Below, piece by piece: positions 40,357-49,302 of a stretch of 64,000 nt of DNA. Position 1 is the first letter of the stretch. Every line of letters starts with the position of its first letter. Origin of the DNA: an uncultured Bacteroidales bacterium. GTDB taxonomy: Bacteria > Bacteroidota > Bacteroidia > Bacteroidales > P3. The DNA lies in assembly GCA_900317285.1 (NCBI GenBank), contig ONGA01000004.1, positions 82,584 through 146,583 on the forward strand, in the 5' to 3' direction. The notes beneath the pieces are model-generated. The model saw only the letters and a program-made list of their open reading frames with translations. It searched no databases and had not been told where the DNA came from. The position numbers and the translations under genes are program-made.

Positions 40357-43300
40357 ATGAACGGTCGGCAGGACATATTGCAGGCATTGGATGCCTTTAT
40401 CCGCAAGTACTACAAGAACTTGCTGATACGCGGTGTGTTGTATGCCGTGGGCATCGTGGTGACCCTCTTCCTGGCGGCAGTGCTGCTGGAGCATTTCGGC
40501 TGGCTGTCGAGGGTCGTCAGGGGCATGATTTTCTGGCTCGGCACGCTGTCCGTCGTGGCGGTGCTGGGCTGGTTTGTGCTGCGTCCGCTGGCGAAAATGC
40601 AGGGCTTCGGCCGTCGCATCAGCCAGGTCGATGCCGCCCGTATCATCGGTACCCATTTCCCGCAGGTAAGCGACAAGTTGCTGAATCTCTTGCAACTGAT
40701 GGAAGACCAGCCGGACACCTCCGGCGAGTCGGATCTCCTCCTGGCTGCCATCGAGCAGAAAACCGCCGAGCTGCAGCCCGTTCCGTTCCTCAACGCCATC
40801 AATCTCAGGGGCAACAGGAAGTACCTGAAATACGCCTTGCTTCCGCTGTTGGTGCTCCTGGTGCTCCTGGTTGCCGCCCCGTCGACGGTGACCGAACCTT
40901 CGAAGCGTATCGTCAACTACACGACCGATTTCGAACGTCCTGCTCCTTTCTCGTTCCTTGTTTTGAACCAGACCCTCAGCGCACAGCAGGGCGAGGATTT
41001 CACCCTCGAGGTGAGCACCCGCGGCGAAGCGCTTCCGGCAGAGGTCTTTGTCAATGTGGAAGGCAGGAAATACAAGATGAACAAGGCCGCCAATGGCGTC
41101 TTTTCGCACCATTTCAAGCAGCTGCACCGCTCAATGGCTTTCAGCCTTTCGGGTGGCGGCGTCACCTCGCCCGAGTACCGTCTGGAGGTCCTGCCCAACC
41201 CATCGGTGGTCTCCTTCAGGATGGTTCTCTCCTACCCTGCCTACACGGGCAGGGAAAGCGAGACGGTGGTGAACCTTGGCGACGCGTCGGTGCCCGAAGG
41301 TACGGTGATTCGCTGGCTTTTCCAGACCCAGGATGCCGACTCTTTGTACTTCAAAATTGGCAGTCAGACCACACTTTTAGGCTGCAATGAAAACGGTCGC
41401 GTGGAGGTGGCACGCCGCATCATGGGCACCACCGACTACGCCTTTTGCGTGGGCAGCAGCTATAGCACTTCCGACACTTTGAAGTATTCCATTTCTTCCA
41501 TTTCCGACGCTGTGCCGATGATTTCCGTCGACGAGATGGAAGATTCGCTGCACCTCGACCGTCGCCTCTTCAGCGGACGCATCAAGGATGATTACGGCTT
41601 CACAAAGCTCCTTTTCGTGCACCGGACCACCAACTCCAAGGATACGGCGAGAAACAGCGTCAGCGAGGCTGAAATAGCCCTTGGCAAGGAGGCTTCGCAG
41701 GAATTCTTCTTCTCGTTCAACACCGCCGAATTGACGTTGGCGCCAGGCGACGAACTGAGCTACTGGTTCGAGGTGTACGACAACGACGCCATCCACGGTC
41801 CCAAGAAGGCCCGCTCGCAGGTCTACGAAATAAAAATCCCCTCCTCCGAGGAGCTCGACCAGATGCTCGACCGGAGCAGCAACGAAGTGCGCCACAATGC
41901 CGAACAGCAGATGTCCGAATTGCAGAAACTGCAACAGGAAATCAACGAGATGATGCGTCGGCTGGTGGACAAAAAAGAGCTCAACTGGCAGGACAAAAAG
42001 GATCTGCAGCAGATTCAGGAGAAGCAGAAACAGGTGCGCCAGATGATGCAGCAGATGCAGCAGCAAATCAAGGAAAACAACCGTCTGGAGCAGAAATACC
42101 GTGAGCAGAGCGAGCAGCTGATGGAAAAGCAGCGTGAACTGGACCGTCTCATGAACGAGGTCATGGATGAGAAGATGAAAGAGACGATGGCGGAGATTGA
42201 CCGCATGATGAAGGAGTTGGACAAAAAAAAGGTACAGCAGGAGCTGGAGCAGCTCAAAATAGACAATGCCGAGTTGGAGAAACAGTTGGACCAGAACATC
42301 GAACTGATGAAACGCCTGGAGGTTGAAAAGAAGGTGGAACAGACCATCCAGAAGATGGACAAGCTGGCCGAAGAGCAGCGCGAACTGGGCAAGCAGACCT
42401 CCTCGTCATCCAAGCAGGACAAGGAGCAGCTGCAAGAAAAACAGCAACAGTTGAACGACAAGTTCCAGCAGCTGAAACAGGATATCAACCAGATTAAAAA
42501 AGACTACAAAGACCTGGATCCGAGCACCGATTTCAAGGTTCCCACGGAGCTTGAAAAGCAGGTGGAGCAGCATCAGCAGGAAGCCAAGCAGAGCCTTCAG
42601 AAAGGCAAGAACAAAGATGCCTCGAAGCAGCAAAAGCAAGCCGCAGAAGACATGGAGAAGTTGAGCGAGGCATTGGCAGAGGCTCAAGTGGACGCCGAAC
42701 AGGAGGATTTGGCCGAAGATGCCGAGCAGGTGCGCCAGTTGCTGAAGAATCTTGTCCGCCTTTCGTTCAATCAGGAAGAGCTAATATCGGACATCAATAA
42801 TATTTATATCCAAGACCCCAAATATCAGACCATTATATCACGACAGAATCGTGTGCGCGACGACTTTAAAGGTGTTGAGGATTCCTTGCGTGCAATGGCA
42901 AAGCGACAGTTGAACGTAGCCTCCGCCATCACCAAGGAAGTGGGCGAGGTGAACAGCAGCGTAAGTCGCTCTCTCAATGAGCTTTTGAACATGAACCAGT
43001 CGTTTTACGGCACCTACAAAAATACGCAGTCAGCACGGTCGATGCAGTATGCTATGACCTCGTTGAACAACCTTGCGCTGGTGCTTGCCGAGAGTCTCGA
43101 CAAGATGCAGGACCAGATGCGCCAGAACAACCAAAAGAAGAAGAACGGTCAGTGCAAAAACCGTGGCAAGAACAGCCAGCAGTGCAATAATCCCGGCAAA
43201 AATCCGTCGCCAAAATCAATGCGTCAGATGCAGCAAGAGCTCAACAAGCAGATGGAAGCCTTGAAAAAACAGCTCGACAAGCAGGGAAAGAAGCCTGGCG

Positions 43301-43758
43301 GGCGCCATCAAATTGGTGGTCAGCAGTCGATGAGTGAGGAGTTTGCCAAGATGGCTGCTCAACAGGAAATGATACGCCGCATGATGCAGGAATATGGTCA
43401 GGAAATGAAGCAGCAGGATGCCGGTAACAGCAAGCTTGCCAAGGAGATAGACCAGATGATGAAACAGATGGAGCAGACAGAGACCGACCTCGTGAACCGC
43501 ACTATCACCCAGCAAACCATCAAGCGTCAGCAACAGATTATGACACGTCTCCTGCAGCATGAAAAAGCTGAAATGGAGCGGGAAAAAGAGGAACGTCGAG
43601 AGAGTCATGAAGCGGGAGATCTTTACAGTCAACCGTCGCCTGCTGAATTGGAGAAATACCATCGGCAGTCGGTTCCTGCTGTCGACCAGTTGCGCACGGT
43701 TCCCCCTACCCTCTCACCGTACTATCGCGAGAAAGTGAACGACTATTTCTACCGGTAG
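40357..43758 (+). CDS. DUF4175 large envelope protein
   Basis: A 1133-residue protein of unknown function, widespread in Bacteroidota. The N-terminus has transmembrane helices at about 27-46, 54-73 and 152-171. An extracytoplasmic strand-rich part (about 185-495) follows, with FRMVLSYPAYTGRESETV and the conserved DDYGFTKLLF near 410. From about 510 to 800 it is a Met/Gln/Glu/Lys-rich coiled coil (MQQMQQQIKENNRLEQ). A second coiled and Gln-rich part (about 860-1133) contains NKKKNGQCKNRG-like basic text. Start fixed by the promoter at 40331. Such proteins may be structural scaffolds of the envelope; none is characterised to my knowledge. Confidence 0.85.
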   Translation: MNGRQDILQALDAFIRKYYKNLLIRGVLYAVGIVVTLFLAAVLLEHFGWLSRVVRGMIFWLGTLSVVAVLGWFVLRPLAKMQGFGRRISQVDAARIIGTHFPQVSDKLLNLLQLMEDQPDTSGESDLLLAAIEQKTAELQPVPFLNAINLRGNRKYLKYALLPLLVLLVLLVAAPSTVTEPSKRIVNYTTDFERPAPFSFLVLNQTLSAQQGEDFTLEVSTRGEALPAEVFVNVEGRKYKMNKAANGVFSHHFKQLHRSMAFSLSGGGVTSPEYRLEVLPNPSVVSFRMVLSYPAYTGRESETVVNLGDASVPEGTVIRWLFQTQDADSLYFKIGSQTTLLGCNENGRVEVARRIMGTTDYAFCVGSSYSTSDTLKYSISSISDAVPMISVDEMEDSLHLDRRLFSGRIKDDYGFTKLLFVHRTTNSKDTARNSVSEAEIALGKEASQEFFFSFNTAELTLAPGDELSYWFEVYDNDAIHGPKKARSQVYEIKIPSSEELDQMLDRSSNEVRHNAEQQMSELQKLQQEINEMMRRLVDKKELNWQDKKDLQQIQEKQKQVRQMMQQMQQQIKENNRLEQKYREQSEQLMEKQRELDRLMNEVMDEKMKETMAEIDRMMKELDKKKVQQELEQLKIDNAELEKQLDQNIELMKRLEVEKKVEQTIQKMDKLAEEQRELGKQTSSSSKQDKEQLQEKQQQLNDKFQQLKQDINQIKKDYKDLDPSTDFKVPTELEKQVEQHQQEAKQSLQKGKNKDASKQQKQAAEDMEKLSEALAEAQVDAEQEDLAEDAEQVRQLLKNLVRLSFNQEELISDINNIYIQDPKYQTIISRQNRVRDDFKGVEDSLRAMAKRQLNVASAITKEVGEVNSSVSRSLNELLNMNQSFYGTYKNTQSARSMQYAMTSLNNLALVLAESLDKMQDQMRQNNQKKKNGQCKNRGKNSQQCNNPGKNPSPKSMRQMQQELNKQMEALKKQLDKQGKKPGGRHQIGGQQSMSEEFAKMAAQQEMIRRMMQEYGQEMKQQDAGNSKLAKEIDQMMKQMEQTETDLVNRTITQQTIKRQQQIMTRLLQHEKAEMEREKEERRESHEAGDLYSQPSPAELEKYHRQSVPAVDQLRTVPPTLSPYYREKVNDYFYR

Positions 43759-43785
43759 AAAGCGGACAGATATAAAGAATTTTTG

Positions 43786-43793
43786 TATATTTG
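43786..43793 (+). promoter_or_regulatory. -7 element for the ATPase gene
   Basis: TATATTTG, 22 nt before the ATG at 43816. No -33 match. Confidence 0.5.
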
Positions 43794-43815
43794 CAGATTG
43801 AAAAAAATATAAATA

Positions 43816-44271
43816 ATGACGGAATCTTTTGTAATACAAGCGGATATTGCCAATATGCCCCAGGTGGAGGAGCGTTTGTTCCATTTCTGCCGTGAATGCA
43901 ATGTGGGCAGCTATTATTCAACGATTTCTGTGGCAACACTGCAGGCAGTGGAGAATGCCATCGTGCATGGCGATGAATCCGATGTTACAAAACAGGTTAC
44001 CGTCACCTTTACCACCTGCCGCGGAGGCATTGCCGTTGAGGTGTCGGATCAGGGCAATGGATTCGAATTCGAACGCTATGGTCAGTTGCCTTCCGAGGCA
44101 TCGGCATCGGGTGAGGGGATTTTCGTCATGAAGTCGCTTGCTGACCGGATGAGTTTTTCAGACGGCGGTCGGAAGGTCAGACTTGAGTTCGATGTCAATG
44201 GTATTGACCCGGCAGATGCTCTCGAGCGGGTCGCTCTTCTCCAAGAACATTTTTCGCTGATTGCAGCATGA
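43816..44271 (+). CDS. RsbW-like ATPase (anti-sigma/serine kinase family)
   Basis: A 151-residue HATPase_c_2 protein of the RsbW/SpoIIAB type. The Bergerat ATP-binding motifs are visible: VENAIVHG (N-box, residues 46-53), VSDQGNGF (G1 box, near 77-84) and GEGIFVMKSLAD (G2 region, near 98-109). Family members phosphorylate an STAS antagonist and bind a sigma factor. No STAS or PP2C partner is adjacent, but the membrane-tethered sigma factor is 5 kb upstream. In Bacteroidota these are usually orphan genes of unknown target. Confidence 0.8.
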   Translation: MTESFVIQADIANMPQVEERLFHFCRECNVGSYYSTISVATLQAVENAIVHGDESDVTKQVTVTFTTCRGGIAVEVSDQGNGFEFERYGQLPSEASASGEGIFVMKSLADRMSFSDGGRKVRLEFDVNGIDPADALERVALLQEHFSLIAA

Positions 44272-44402
44272 GGATTCCTCGTTTTCCGTCGCACAGGGAG
44301 TATAACTGTCCTGCCACACGTGAGATAGTGCACGGATTTTGACGAATACTCCTGCCGGAAATCACCATAATTATTTGTTAATCAGATTGTAATATTATAA
44401 TC

Positions 44403-44846
44403 ATGGCTATTCGTTTTTCAGTGCAGGATGTACATTTCGAGCTTGAAAATGAACAAAACCTGAAAAAATGGATTTCAAATGTTGTTTTACGCAGAGGAAA
44501 GGCGGTTGGCAATATTTCGTATCTGTTTTGTGACGACAATTATCTTCTCGGTGTGAACCGGCAGTATTTGAATCATGATACATATACCGATATCATTACG
44601 TTCGATTATGTCGTCGGCAACCTTGTCTCGGGTGATATCATGATTAGTGTGGATAGGGTGGGGGAGAATGCCGAGAAGTTTGGCGTCCCATTTGAGCAGG
44701 AGTTGCATCGTGTCGTGATTCATGGGGTGCTCCATTTGTTGGGACAGGGGGATAAAACTGATTCGGAAGCTGCTGAGATGCGTTGTTTGGAAAACGATGC
44801 TTTGGCTCTGTGGAACGAGATGTTTCACGGGGAACAAAAGTCGTAA
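44403..44846 (+). CDS. ybeY: rRNA maturation endonuclease YbeY
   Basis: Zinc-dependent RNase involved in 16S rRNA 3' maturation. 147 residues. The metal site is in HGVLHLLGQGDKT near 114-126: the first two His are kept, while the third ligand of the HGxLHLxGxDH pattern is replaced within GQGDKT, a variant common in Bacteroidota. NRQYLNHDTYTDIITFDY is the other family motif. A near-parS sequence TGTTTCACGGGGAACA overlaps its last codons. mnmG starts 12 nt later. Confidence 0.9.
   Translation: MAIRFSVQDVHFELENEQNLKKWISNVVLRRGKAVGNISYLFCDDNYLLGVNRQYLNHDTYTDIITFDYVVGNLVSGDIMISVDRVGENAEKFGVPFEQELHRVVIHGVLHLLGQGDKTDSEAAEMRCLENDALALWNEMFHGEQKS
44821..44836. other. Near-parS sequence at the end of ybeY
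   Basis: TGTTTCACGGGGAACA matches the parS consensus at 14 of 16 positions; it encodes MFHGEQ, so the match may be chance. Confidence 0.25.
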
Positions 44847-44858
44847 ATCACATGTTCT

Positions 44859-46724
44859 ATGATATTTGAGCCGTACGATATAGTGGTTGTTGGTGCCGGA
44901 CATGCGGGGGCAGAGGCTGCTGCCGCTGCCGCTAGACTTGGCGCCAAAGTGTTGCTTATTACCCAAATGTTGGATAACATCTGCCAGATGTCGTGCAACC
45001 CTGCAATGGGTGGTGTGGCGAAAGGTCAGATTGTTCGCGAAGTGGATGCCCTGGGTGGATGGTCGGGAATAGTGACCGACCGCTCGGCCATTCAGTTCCG
45101 CATGTTGAACCGCTCGAAGGGTCCTGCCATGTGGAGTCCAAGAGCTCAGTGCGACCGGATGCTTTTTTCGCAGAATTGGCGAAGGGTTTTGGAGTCGATA
45201 CCGAACCTGTCGTTATGGCAGGATGAGGTGACCGCTTTGGTTCTCGATGGCGGCACGGTGTCGGGTGTGCAGACCCGCATGGGGCACACTATTCCGGCCC
45301 GGGCTGTTGTCCTTACTAGCGGCACATTTTTGAATGGACGAATTTACATCGGTGAGAGTGCATGGAGTGGCGGTAGGGTAGGGGAGGCTCCGGCCGTGGG
45401 TCTCTCGGACCAGTTGCGTGATCTTGGGTTTGAGGTGGAGCGCTTGAAGACTGGTACGCCAGTTCGTATCGATGGGCGCACCATTGATTTCTCAAAACTT
45501 GAGGTGCAGCCCGGTGATGAGTCTCCTGCCAAGTTTTCTTTTTCAGACACCGAACCATTGAAGGAGCAGCGTCCATGTTATGTGGCAAATACAAACTTGA
45601 AGACGCATGATATCCTTCGCACGGGTTTTTCCCGCTCGCCAATGTTTACGGGTCGCATACAGGGTCGTGGTCCGCGCTACTGCCCTTCGATAGAGGATAA
45701 GATTGACCGCTTTGCCGACAAGGATCATCACCAGTTGTTTGTCGAGCCGGAGGGCTGGCATTCCCAAAGCTGGTACCTTAACGGATTCTCTTCGTCGCTG
45801 CCGTTGGAGGTGCAGCTCGAGGCCTTGCGTTCTATTTCCGGATTTGAACAGGCGCAGATTTTCAAGCCTGGCTATGCGATAGAATATGATTATTTCCCTC
45901 CGACGCAATTGGTGTATACCCTTGAGACCAAGCGTGTGGAGAACCTGTACTTTGCAGGTCAGGTGAACGGGACGACGGGATATGAGGAAGCGGCCTGCCA
46001 GGGCCTGATGGCGGGTGTGAATGCGGCCCTGAAGCTAAAGGGCAAGGCACCGCTCGTCCTTGGGCGTTCGCAAGCGTATATCGGTGTACTAATTGACGAC
46101 CTAGTGACAAAAGGTGTGGATGAGCCTTACCGAATGTTCACCTCGCGGGCGGAATATCGTATCCTTTTGCGGCAGGATAATGCCGACCAACGTCTGACGC
46201 CGTTGTCGCACGCCATAGGTTTGGCGGACGACGACCGGATGCGTCGTGTGGAAGAGAAGGTGAGGAAGATTGGCGAGTTGACGCAGATGGTGGAGGAATG
46301 CTCCGTGGTGCCGTCGGAAGTGAATGGTTGGCTTGAGGAGCACGGGTCGGCGCCACTGAACCAGCGGGTGCGGCTTTCGTCGCTGCTGCTGCGTCCGGAG
46401 TTGACGCTTGATACTTTGAGTGAAGTGGCTCCCGCGGTGGCTGAAGCCATGGACAGGATGCCTGAGGAGGTTGTGCAGGAGGTGGAGACGGGTATCAAAT
46501 ACCAGCGTTATATCGAGAAGGAACAGGAGGTGGCGAACCGGATTCTGAAGTTTGAGGAGATAAAACTGCCTGCCGAATATAATTACATGCAGTTGACGGC
46601 CTTGTCGTATGAGGCCAGAGAGAAGCTGAATCGCTACCGTCCAGTGTCCATTGGACAGGCGTCACGCATCAGTGGAATATCGCCTGCGGATGTGTCGGTG
46701 CTACTGCTGGCCTTTGCCCGATAA
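44859..46724 (+). CDS. mnmG: tRNA uridine-34 5-carboxymethylaminomethyl synthase MnmG
   Basis: FAD-dependent enzyme that, with MnmE, installs the cmnm5 group on U34 of tRNAs reading two-codon boxes (including tRNA-Lys UUU encoded here). 621 residues. The FAD Rossmann motif VVGAGHAGAEAA is near the N-terminus; conserved CNPAMGGVAKG and the nucleotide-binding GVLIDDLVTKG are visible. It has the G-rich coding style of the right half of the window. A parS/terminator palindrome lies 20 nt after its stop. Confidence 0.96.
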   Translation: MIFEPYDIVVVGAGHAGAEAAAAAARLGAKVLLITQMLDNICQMSCNPAMGGVAKGQIVREVDALGGWSGIVTDRSAIQFRMLNRSKGPAMWSPRAQCDRMLFSQNWRRVLESIPNLSLWQDEVTALVLDGGTVSGVQTRMGHTIPARAVVLTSGTFLNGRIYIGESAWSGGRVGEAPAVGLSDQLRDLGFEVERLKTGTPVRIDGRTIDFSKLEVQPGDESPAKFSFSDTEPLKEQRPCYVANTNLKTHDILRTGFSRSPMFTGRIQGRGPRYCPSIEDKIDRFADKDHHQLFVEPEGWHSQSWYLNGFSSSLPLEVQLEALRSISGFEQAQIFKPGYAIEYDYFPPTQLVYTLETKRVENLYFAGQVNGTTGYEEAACQGLMAGVNAALKLKGKAPLVLGRSQAYIGVLIDDLVTKGVDEPYRMFTSRAEYRILLRQDNADQRLTPLSHAIGLADDDRMRRVEEKVRKIGELTQMVEECSVVPSEVNGWLEEHGSAPLNQRVRLSSLLLRPELTLDTLSEVAPAVAEAMDRMPEEVVQEVETGIKYQRYIEKEQEVANRILKFEEIKLPAEYNYMQLTALSYEAREKLNRYRPVSIGQASRISGISPADVSVLLLAFAR

Positions 46725-46743
46725 GGGACAAATAATAGATACA

Positions 46744-46779
46744 AAAGAGGGCTTGTTTCACGTGAAACAAGCCCTCTTT
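46744..46779. terminator. 36-bp perfect palindrome: bidirectional terminator with parS at its centre
   Basis: Arms AAAGAGGGCTTGTTTCAC and GTGAAACAAGCCCTCTTT (18 bp each, no loop). It sits between the convergent mnmG (+) and WbqC-like (-) genes with T-rich sequence outside each arm, the layout of a shared terminator. The central 16 bp are the parS site listed next. Confidence 0.75.
46754..46769. other. parS: parS centromere site (perfect 16-bp match)
   Basis: TGTTTCACGTGAAACA, second perfect copy in the window, 15.4 kb from the first. ParB binding sites cluster around replication origins, so this supports an origin-proximal location. Confidence 0.85.
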
Positions 46780-46794
46780 ATTTGTTGTAACATG

Positions 46795-47400
46795 TTATAT
46801 CTGTGATAGATATTGCTTTGCTTCGGGTCCAATATTGAAGAGAAGGTCGAGGATGCTGAGGTTGGGAGCGAAAGGCTGACGGTCGTCGAAAACTTGATAA
46901 TATCGAGGGAATCTTTCGGTAGGGTAGGGGTGCTTTGGAGAGAAGGTGTTGCGGTAGTCAAGAGTGTTGTCGGAGAGTGGCAGGAAGTCGGTGGTAAGGG
47001 TGACCGTACAAGGCGTTTTCAGCTGTTTCAGGAGCCATTCGAGGGCGGCATGGTTGAGCTGCAGCAGGAAGTCGTAACGCTGCATCAGAAGGTTCTCCAG
47101 GCCATCCTTGTAGTAGAGATAGTAGGGAGAGGCACTGTAGGCGGCCTTCAGGGTGCGTAGGTGGATGATGTTCCAGCGCTCCTTGTAGTCGATTCGTACT
47201 TCGTCGGTGCGTGAATGATTGTTGCGTATCACGGGTACCGTCAATGTCTTCATCCCGTTGGCAGTCATGATTTCCAACCGGTTACGGTATGTCTGCTTGG
47301 GGAAGGTCTCCTTTGCCTCGATGTGGGCTTCGGGATACTTTGCCAGGGTCGCCATGTAGGCGATTGGCGGCATGAAAGCTGTGGAGAACAGGGGGGTCAT
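46795..47400 (-). CDS. WbqC-like family protein
   Basis: A 201-residue protein of the WbqC-like family. Marks: FMPPIAYMATLAKYPEAHIE at the N-terminus, NRLEIMTANGMKTLTVPV, YKERWNIIHLRTLKAAYSASPYY and, near the end, YYQVFDDRQPFAPNLSILDLLFN. Some relatives sit in polysaccharide loci, but activity is not established. Its start overlaps the acidic protein upstream by 4 nt and it ends beside the parS palindrome. Confidence 0.8.
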   Translation of the reverse strand: MTPLFSTAFMPPIAYMATLAKYPEAHIEAKETFPKQTYRNRLEIMTANGMKTLTVPVIRNNHSRTDEVRIDYKERWNIIHLRTLKAAYSASPYYLYYKDGLENLLMQRYDFLLQLNHAALEWLLKQLKTPCTVTLTTDFLPLSDNTLDYRNTFSPKHPYPTERFPRYYQVFDDRQPFAPNLSILDLLFNIGPEAKQYLSQI

Positions 47401-47810
47401 GCGCCTAGGATAATGGAGACGAGATCGCCCTCGTCGAAGTAGAAATCGACGTTTCCTTCGGGGAATGAAATGCGTCGTTCGCCCCAGTCTTCCTCATCGG
47501 CGTCTTGCTCGGTGTAGTTGTTTTTCACCATGAGGCTGACGATAGCGCGCTCATCGAGGTCGAAGGGGTGCTCTCCGAGGAGGGTGCAGTCTTCGTCGGC
47601 GACATCGATGCAAGAGAGAATAGGATTGTCTCCCTCGCAGAAGAGCGTGATTCCCAGTTCGTTATATCTGAGTACGGTGGTGGTTTCGTCTACGGCGTTC
47701 TCAATGTCTTCCACTTCGTCGGCATTGCCGAGGAGGCTGACAATCTCTTCCACTGGCATACCGAAGCGGAGGTCGCCGAGTCCTTGTTTCAGTTTTATCT
47801 CCATTTCCAT
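47397..47810 (-). CDS. Small acidic hypothetical protein
   Basis: A 137-residue acidic protein, no signal peptide or membrane segment. The N-terminal QGLGDLRFGMPVEEIVSLLGNADEVE resembles the short helix-hairpin seen in several small stress or BamE-like folds, but the family cannot be named. It looks like a cytoplasmic partner of the WbqC-like gene, with which it overlaps by 4 nt. A TATTTTTG -7 element lies 26 nt upstream. Confidence 0.55.
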   Translation of the reverse strand: MEMEIKLKQGLGDLRFGMPVEEIVSLLGNADEVEDIENAVDETTTVLRYNELGITLFCEGDNPILSCIDVADEDCTLLGEHPFDLDERAIVSLMVKNNYTEQDADEEDWGERRISFPEGNVDFYFDEGDLVSIILGA

Positions 47811-47835
47811 GTTCGTGAGTTTTTGAATTAGGGTA

Positions 47836-47843
47836 CAAAAATA
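47836..47843 (-). promoter_or_regulatory. -7 element for the acidic protein/WbqC pair
   Basis: On the - strand TATTTTTG, 26 nt before the ATG at 47810. No TTTG at -33. Confidence 0.45.
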
Positions 47844-48040
47844 CGTCTTTTTTTACGAATGGAAAAATATTTTTTTGTGAATTCCATATTTTTTCCGGCA
47901 TTGTAAGTCGTTGATTCTCCCATGCTTTTACCAACCATGTTCTTCTATAGTTCTTATGCCCTCCTTCACTTATTATATGTCGTTGGATAATAAAAAAAGT
48001 GAAGCTGCGTTATGGTTGAGGAACAAAAAAATTACTTGTT

Positions 48041-48856
48041 ATGGCATTTATCTACCAAGGAATTCTGGGACCGTTTATCGGCAAGGTGGGTCCGAGTGTT
48101 GGGTATCTGTGGCGTGGAAAGGCGTGTGTACGCGCCTACCGCCGCTATATCAATTATCCGAATACGCCGGCGCAACAGACAGAGAAAGACTGGTTTGTGG
48201 CGATGGTGCGTTTTGCCGCCGTGGCGCGACCGGCACTGAAGATAGGTTTCCTGAAGCATGCTTTGGAGGCGAAGATGACGGAATGCAACTATTTTGTGCG
48301 TGAGAACAAGCGGTGCTTCTCGATGGAAGAGGGCTCGGTAAGAGTGGATTACAGTCGGCTGACACTGTCGCGAGGGAGTGCTGCGGATGTTTTCTTCAAG
48401 CCTGCCCGATTTGAGGAAGGAGAGGTGGTAAGTGTTGATTTCGAGAAGAATGCGATGTCCTTGCGGGCATCCAGTGAGGACCGCGTGTATGTTTATGCTT
48501 ATTGTCCCGAGAGTGCCGAGGGGTGTTTGTCGGCCCCAGTGCCGCGGAGGTCTAAGTGTGTGAGTATGAGGCTTCCGGAATCATGGTCGGGGAAGGACGT
48601 GCATCTGTATGGATTTGTGGAAGATAGAGAGGGACGGACGTCAAATACAACGTATATCGGCATGGGTCGCGTGAACCATTATGAGGATGGCGGCCGGTTT
48701 GTTCAGATTAATAAGGGATGGACTGATTTTGTGGATATTGTGAAGCAGGCGACGGGTGTTACTTCGAATGGGTCGGAGAAACGGCACGTGGAGAAAGAGA
48801 CGCCTGTTGAAAGCTCGCGCGAGGGAGCCCGCGGCGAGCCACCTGAAGTGCCGTAA
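48041..48856 (+). CDS. DUF6266 family protein
   Basis: A 271-residue protein of the Bacteroidota-specific DUF6266 family, judged by the opening GILGPFIGKVGPSVGYLWRGKACVRAYRR and the following NTPAQQTEKDWFVAMVRFA. The rest is strand-rich with no recognised active site. The C-terminal 40 residues are charged and look disordered (EKRHVEKETPVESSREGARGE). No signal peptide is obvious. It stands alone between the acidic protein and the tRNA-Lys pair. Some family members occur near mobile or phage-like regions, but nothing of that kind is visible here. Confidence 0.7.
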   Translation: MAFIYQGILGPFIGKVGPSVGYLWRGKACVRAYRRYINYPNTPAQQTEKDWFVAMVRFAAVARPALKIGFLKHALEAKMTECNYFVRENKRCFSMEEGSVRVDYSRLTLSRGSAADVFFKPARFEEGEVVSVDFEKNAMSLRASSEDRVYVYAYCPESAEGCLSAPVPRRSKCVSMRLPESWSGKDVHLYGFVEDREGRTSNTTYIGMGRVNHYEDGGRFVQINKGWTDFVDIVKQATGVTSNGSEKRHVEKETPVESSREGARGEPPEVP

Positions 48857-49022
48857 GTGTAACTTTTTTTACTTTCCCGAAAGGGTGAAAAACGTGAGAA
48901 AAAGGCTTCAATGAGGCTTTTTTCAAGGGTTTGCAGTGATTTTATTTGTCTGTCGGAAGATGTTTTATGTGCCTGTTAACGTGATGGTTGCAGTGAACCC
49001 GGCTTTTGTTTTGTGATTTTTT

Positions 49023-49053
49023 TTTGTGTATTGATAAAAAAGTTGTACTTTTG
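49023..49053 (+). promoter_or_regulatory. Consensus promoter for the tRNA-Lys pair
   Basis: TTTG at 49023-49026 and TACTTTTG at 49046-49053, spacing 19 nt; 37 nt before the first tRNA-Lys. Confidence 0.8.
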
Positions 49054-49089
49054 CAAACTCAAATTGCGAGGCGGAAGCCTGCTTTTGTT

Positions 49090-49162
49090 GACTCAGTAGC
49101 TCAGTAGGTAGAGCACAACACTTTTAATGTTGGGGTCCTGGGTTCGAGCCCCAGCTGGGTCA
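49090..49162 (+). tRNA. tRNA-Lys (TTT), copy 1
   Basis: Acceptor GACTCAG/CTGGGTC, anticodon stem CAACA/TGTTG around CTTTTAA (anticodon TTT), T arm CTGGG-TTCGAGC-CCCAG. CCA is not encoded (CCG follows). Confidence 0.93.
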
Positions 49163-49183
49163 CCGAAAAAGAGGTGAGTGACT

Positions 49184-49259
49184 GACTCAGTAGCTCAGCA
49201 GGTAGAGCACAACACTTTTAATGTTGGGGTCCTGGGTTCGAGCCCCAGCTGGGTCACCA
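49184..49259 (+). tRNA. tRNA-Lys (TTT), copy 2
   Basis: Same as copy 1 except one base in the D loop (CAGCAGG against CAGTAGG), with encoded CCA. 21 nt separate the two; a recent tandem duplication. Confidence 0.93.
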
Positions 49260-49273
49260 AACCAACAGAAAGG

Positions 49274-49300
49274 ACCGGAACGAAAAATTCCGGTTTTTTT
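49274..49300 (+). terminator. Terminator after the tRNA-Lys pair
   Basis: ACCGGAA pairs with TTCCGGT around CGAAAAA, followed by six T. It ends only two bases before the ATG of the next gene. Confidence 0.85.
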
Positions 49301-49302
49301 GT

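Noticed and set aside
44272..44402. Small gene between the ATPase and ybeY
   Set aside because: No open frame of useful length and no family resemblance; only a partial CACGTG sequence without parS arms.
48857..49020. Terminator hairpins after the DUF6266 gene
   Set aside because: Several weak T/A-rich foldbacks but none with a convincing GC stem and T run.
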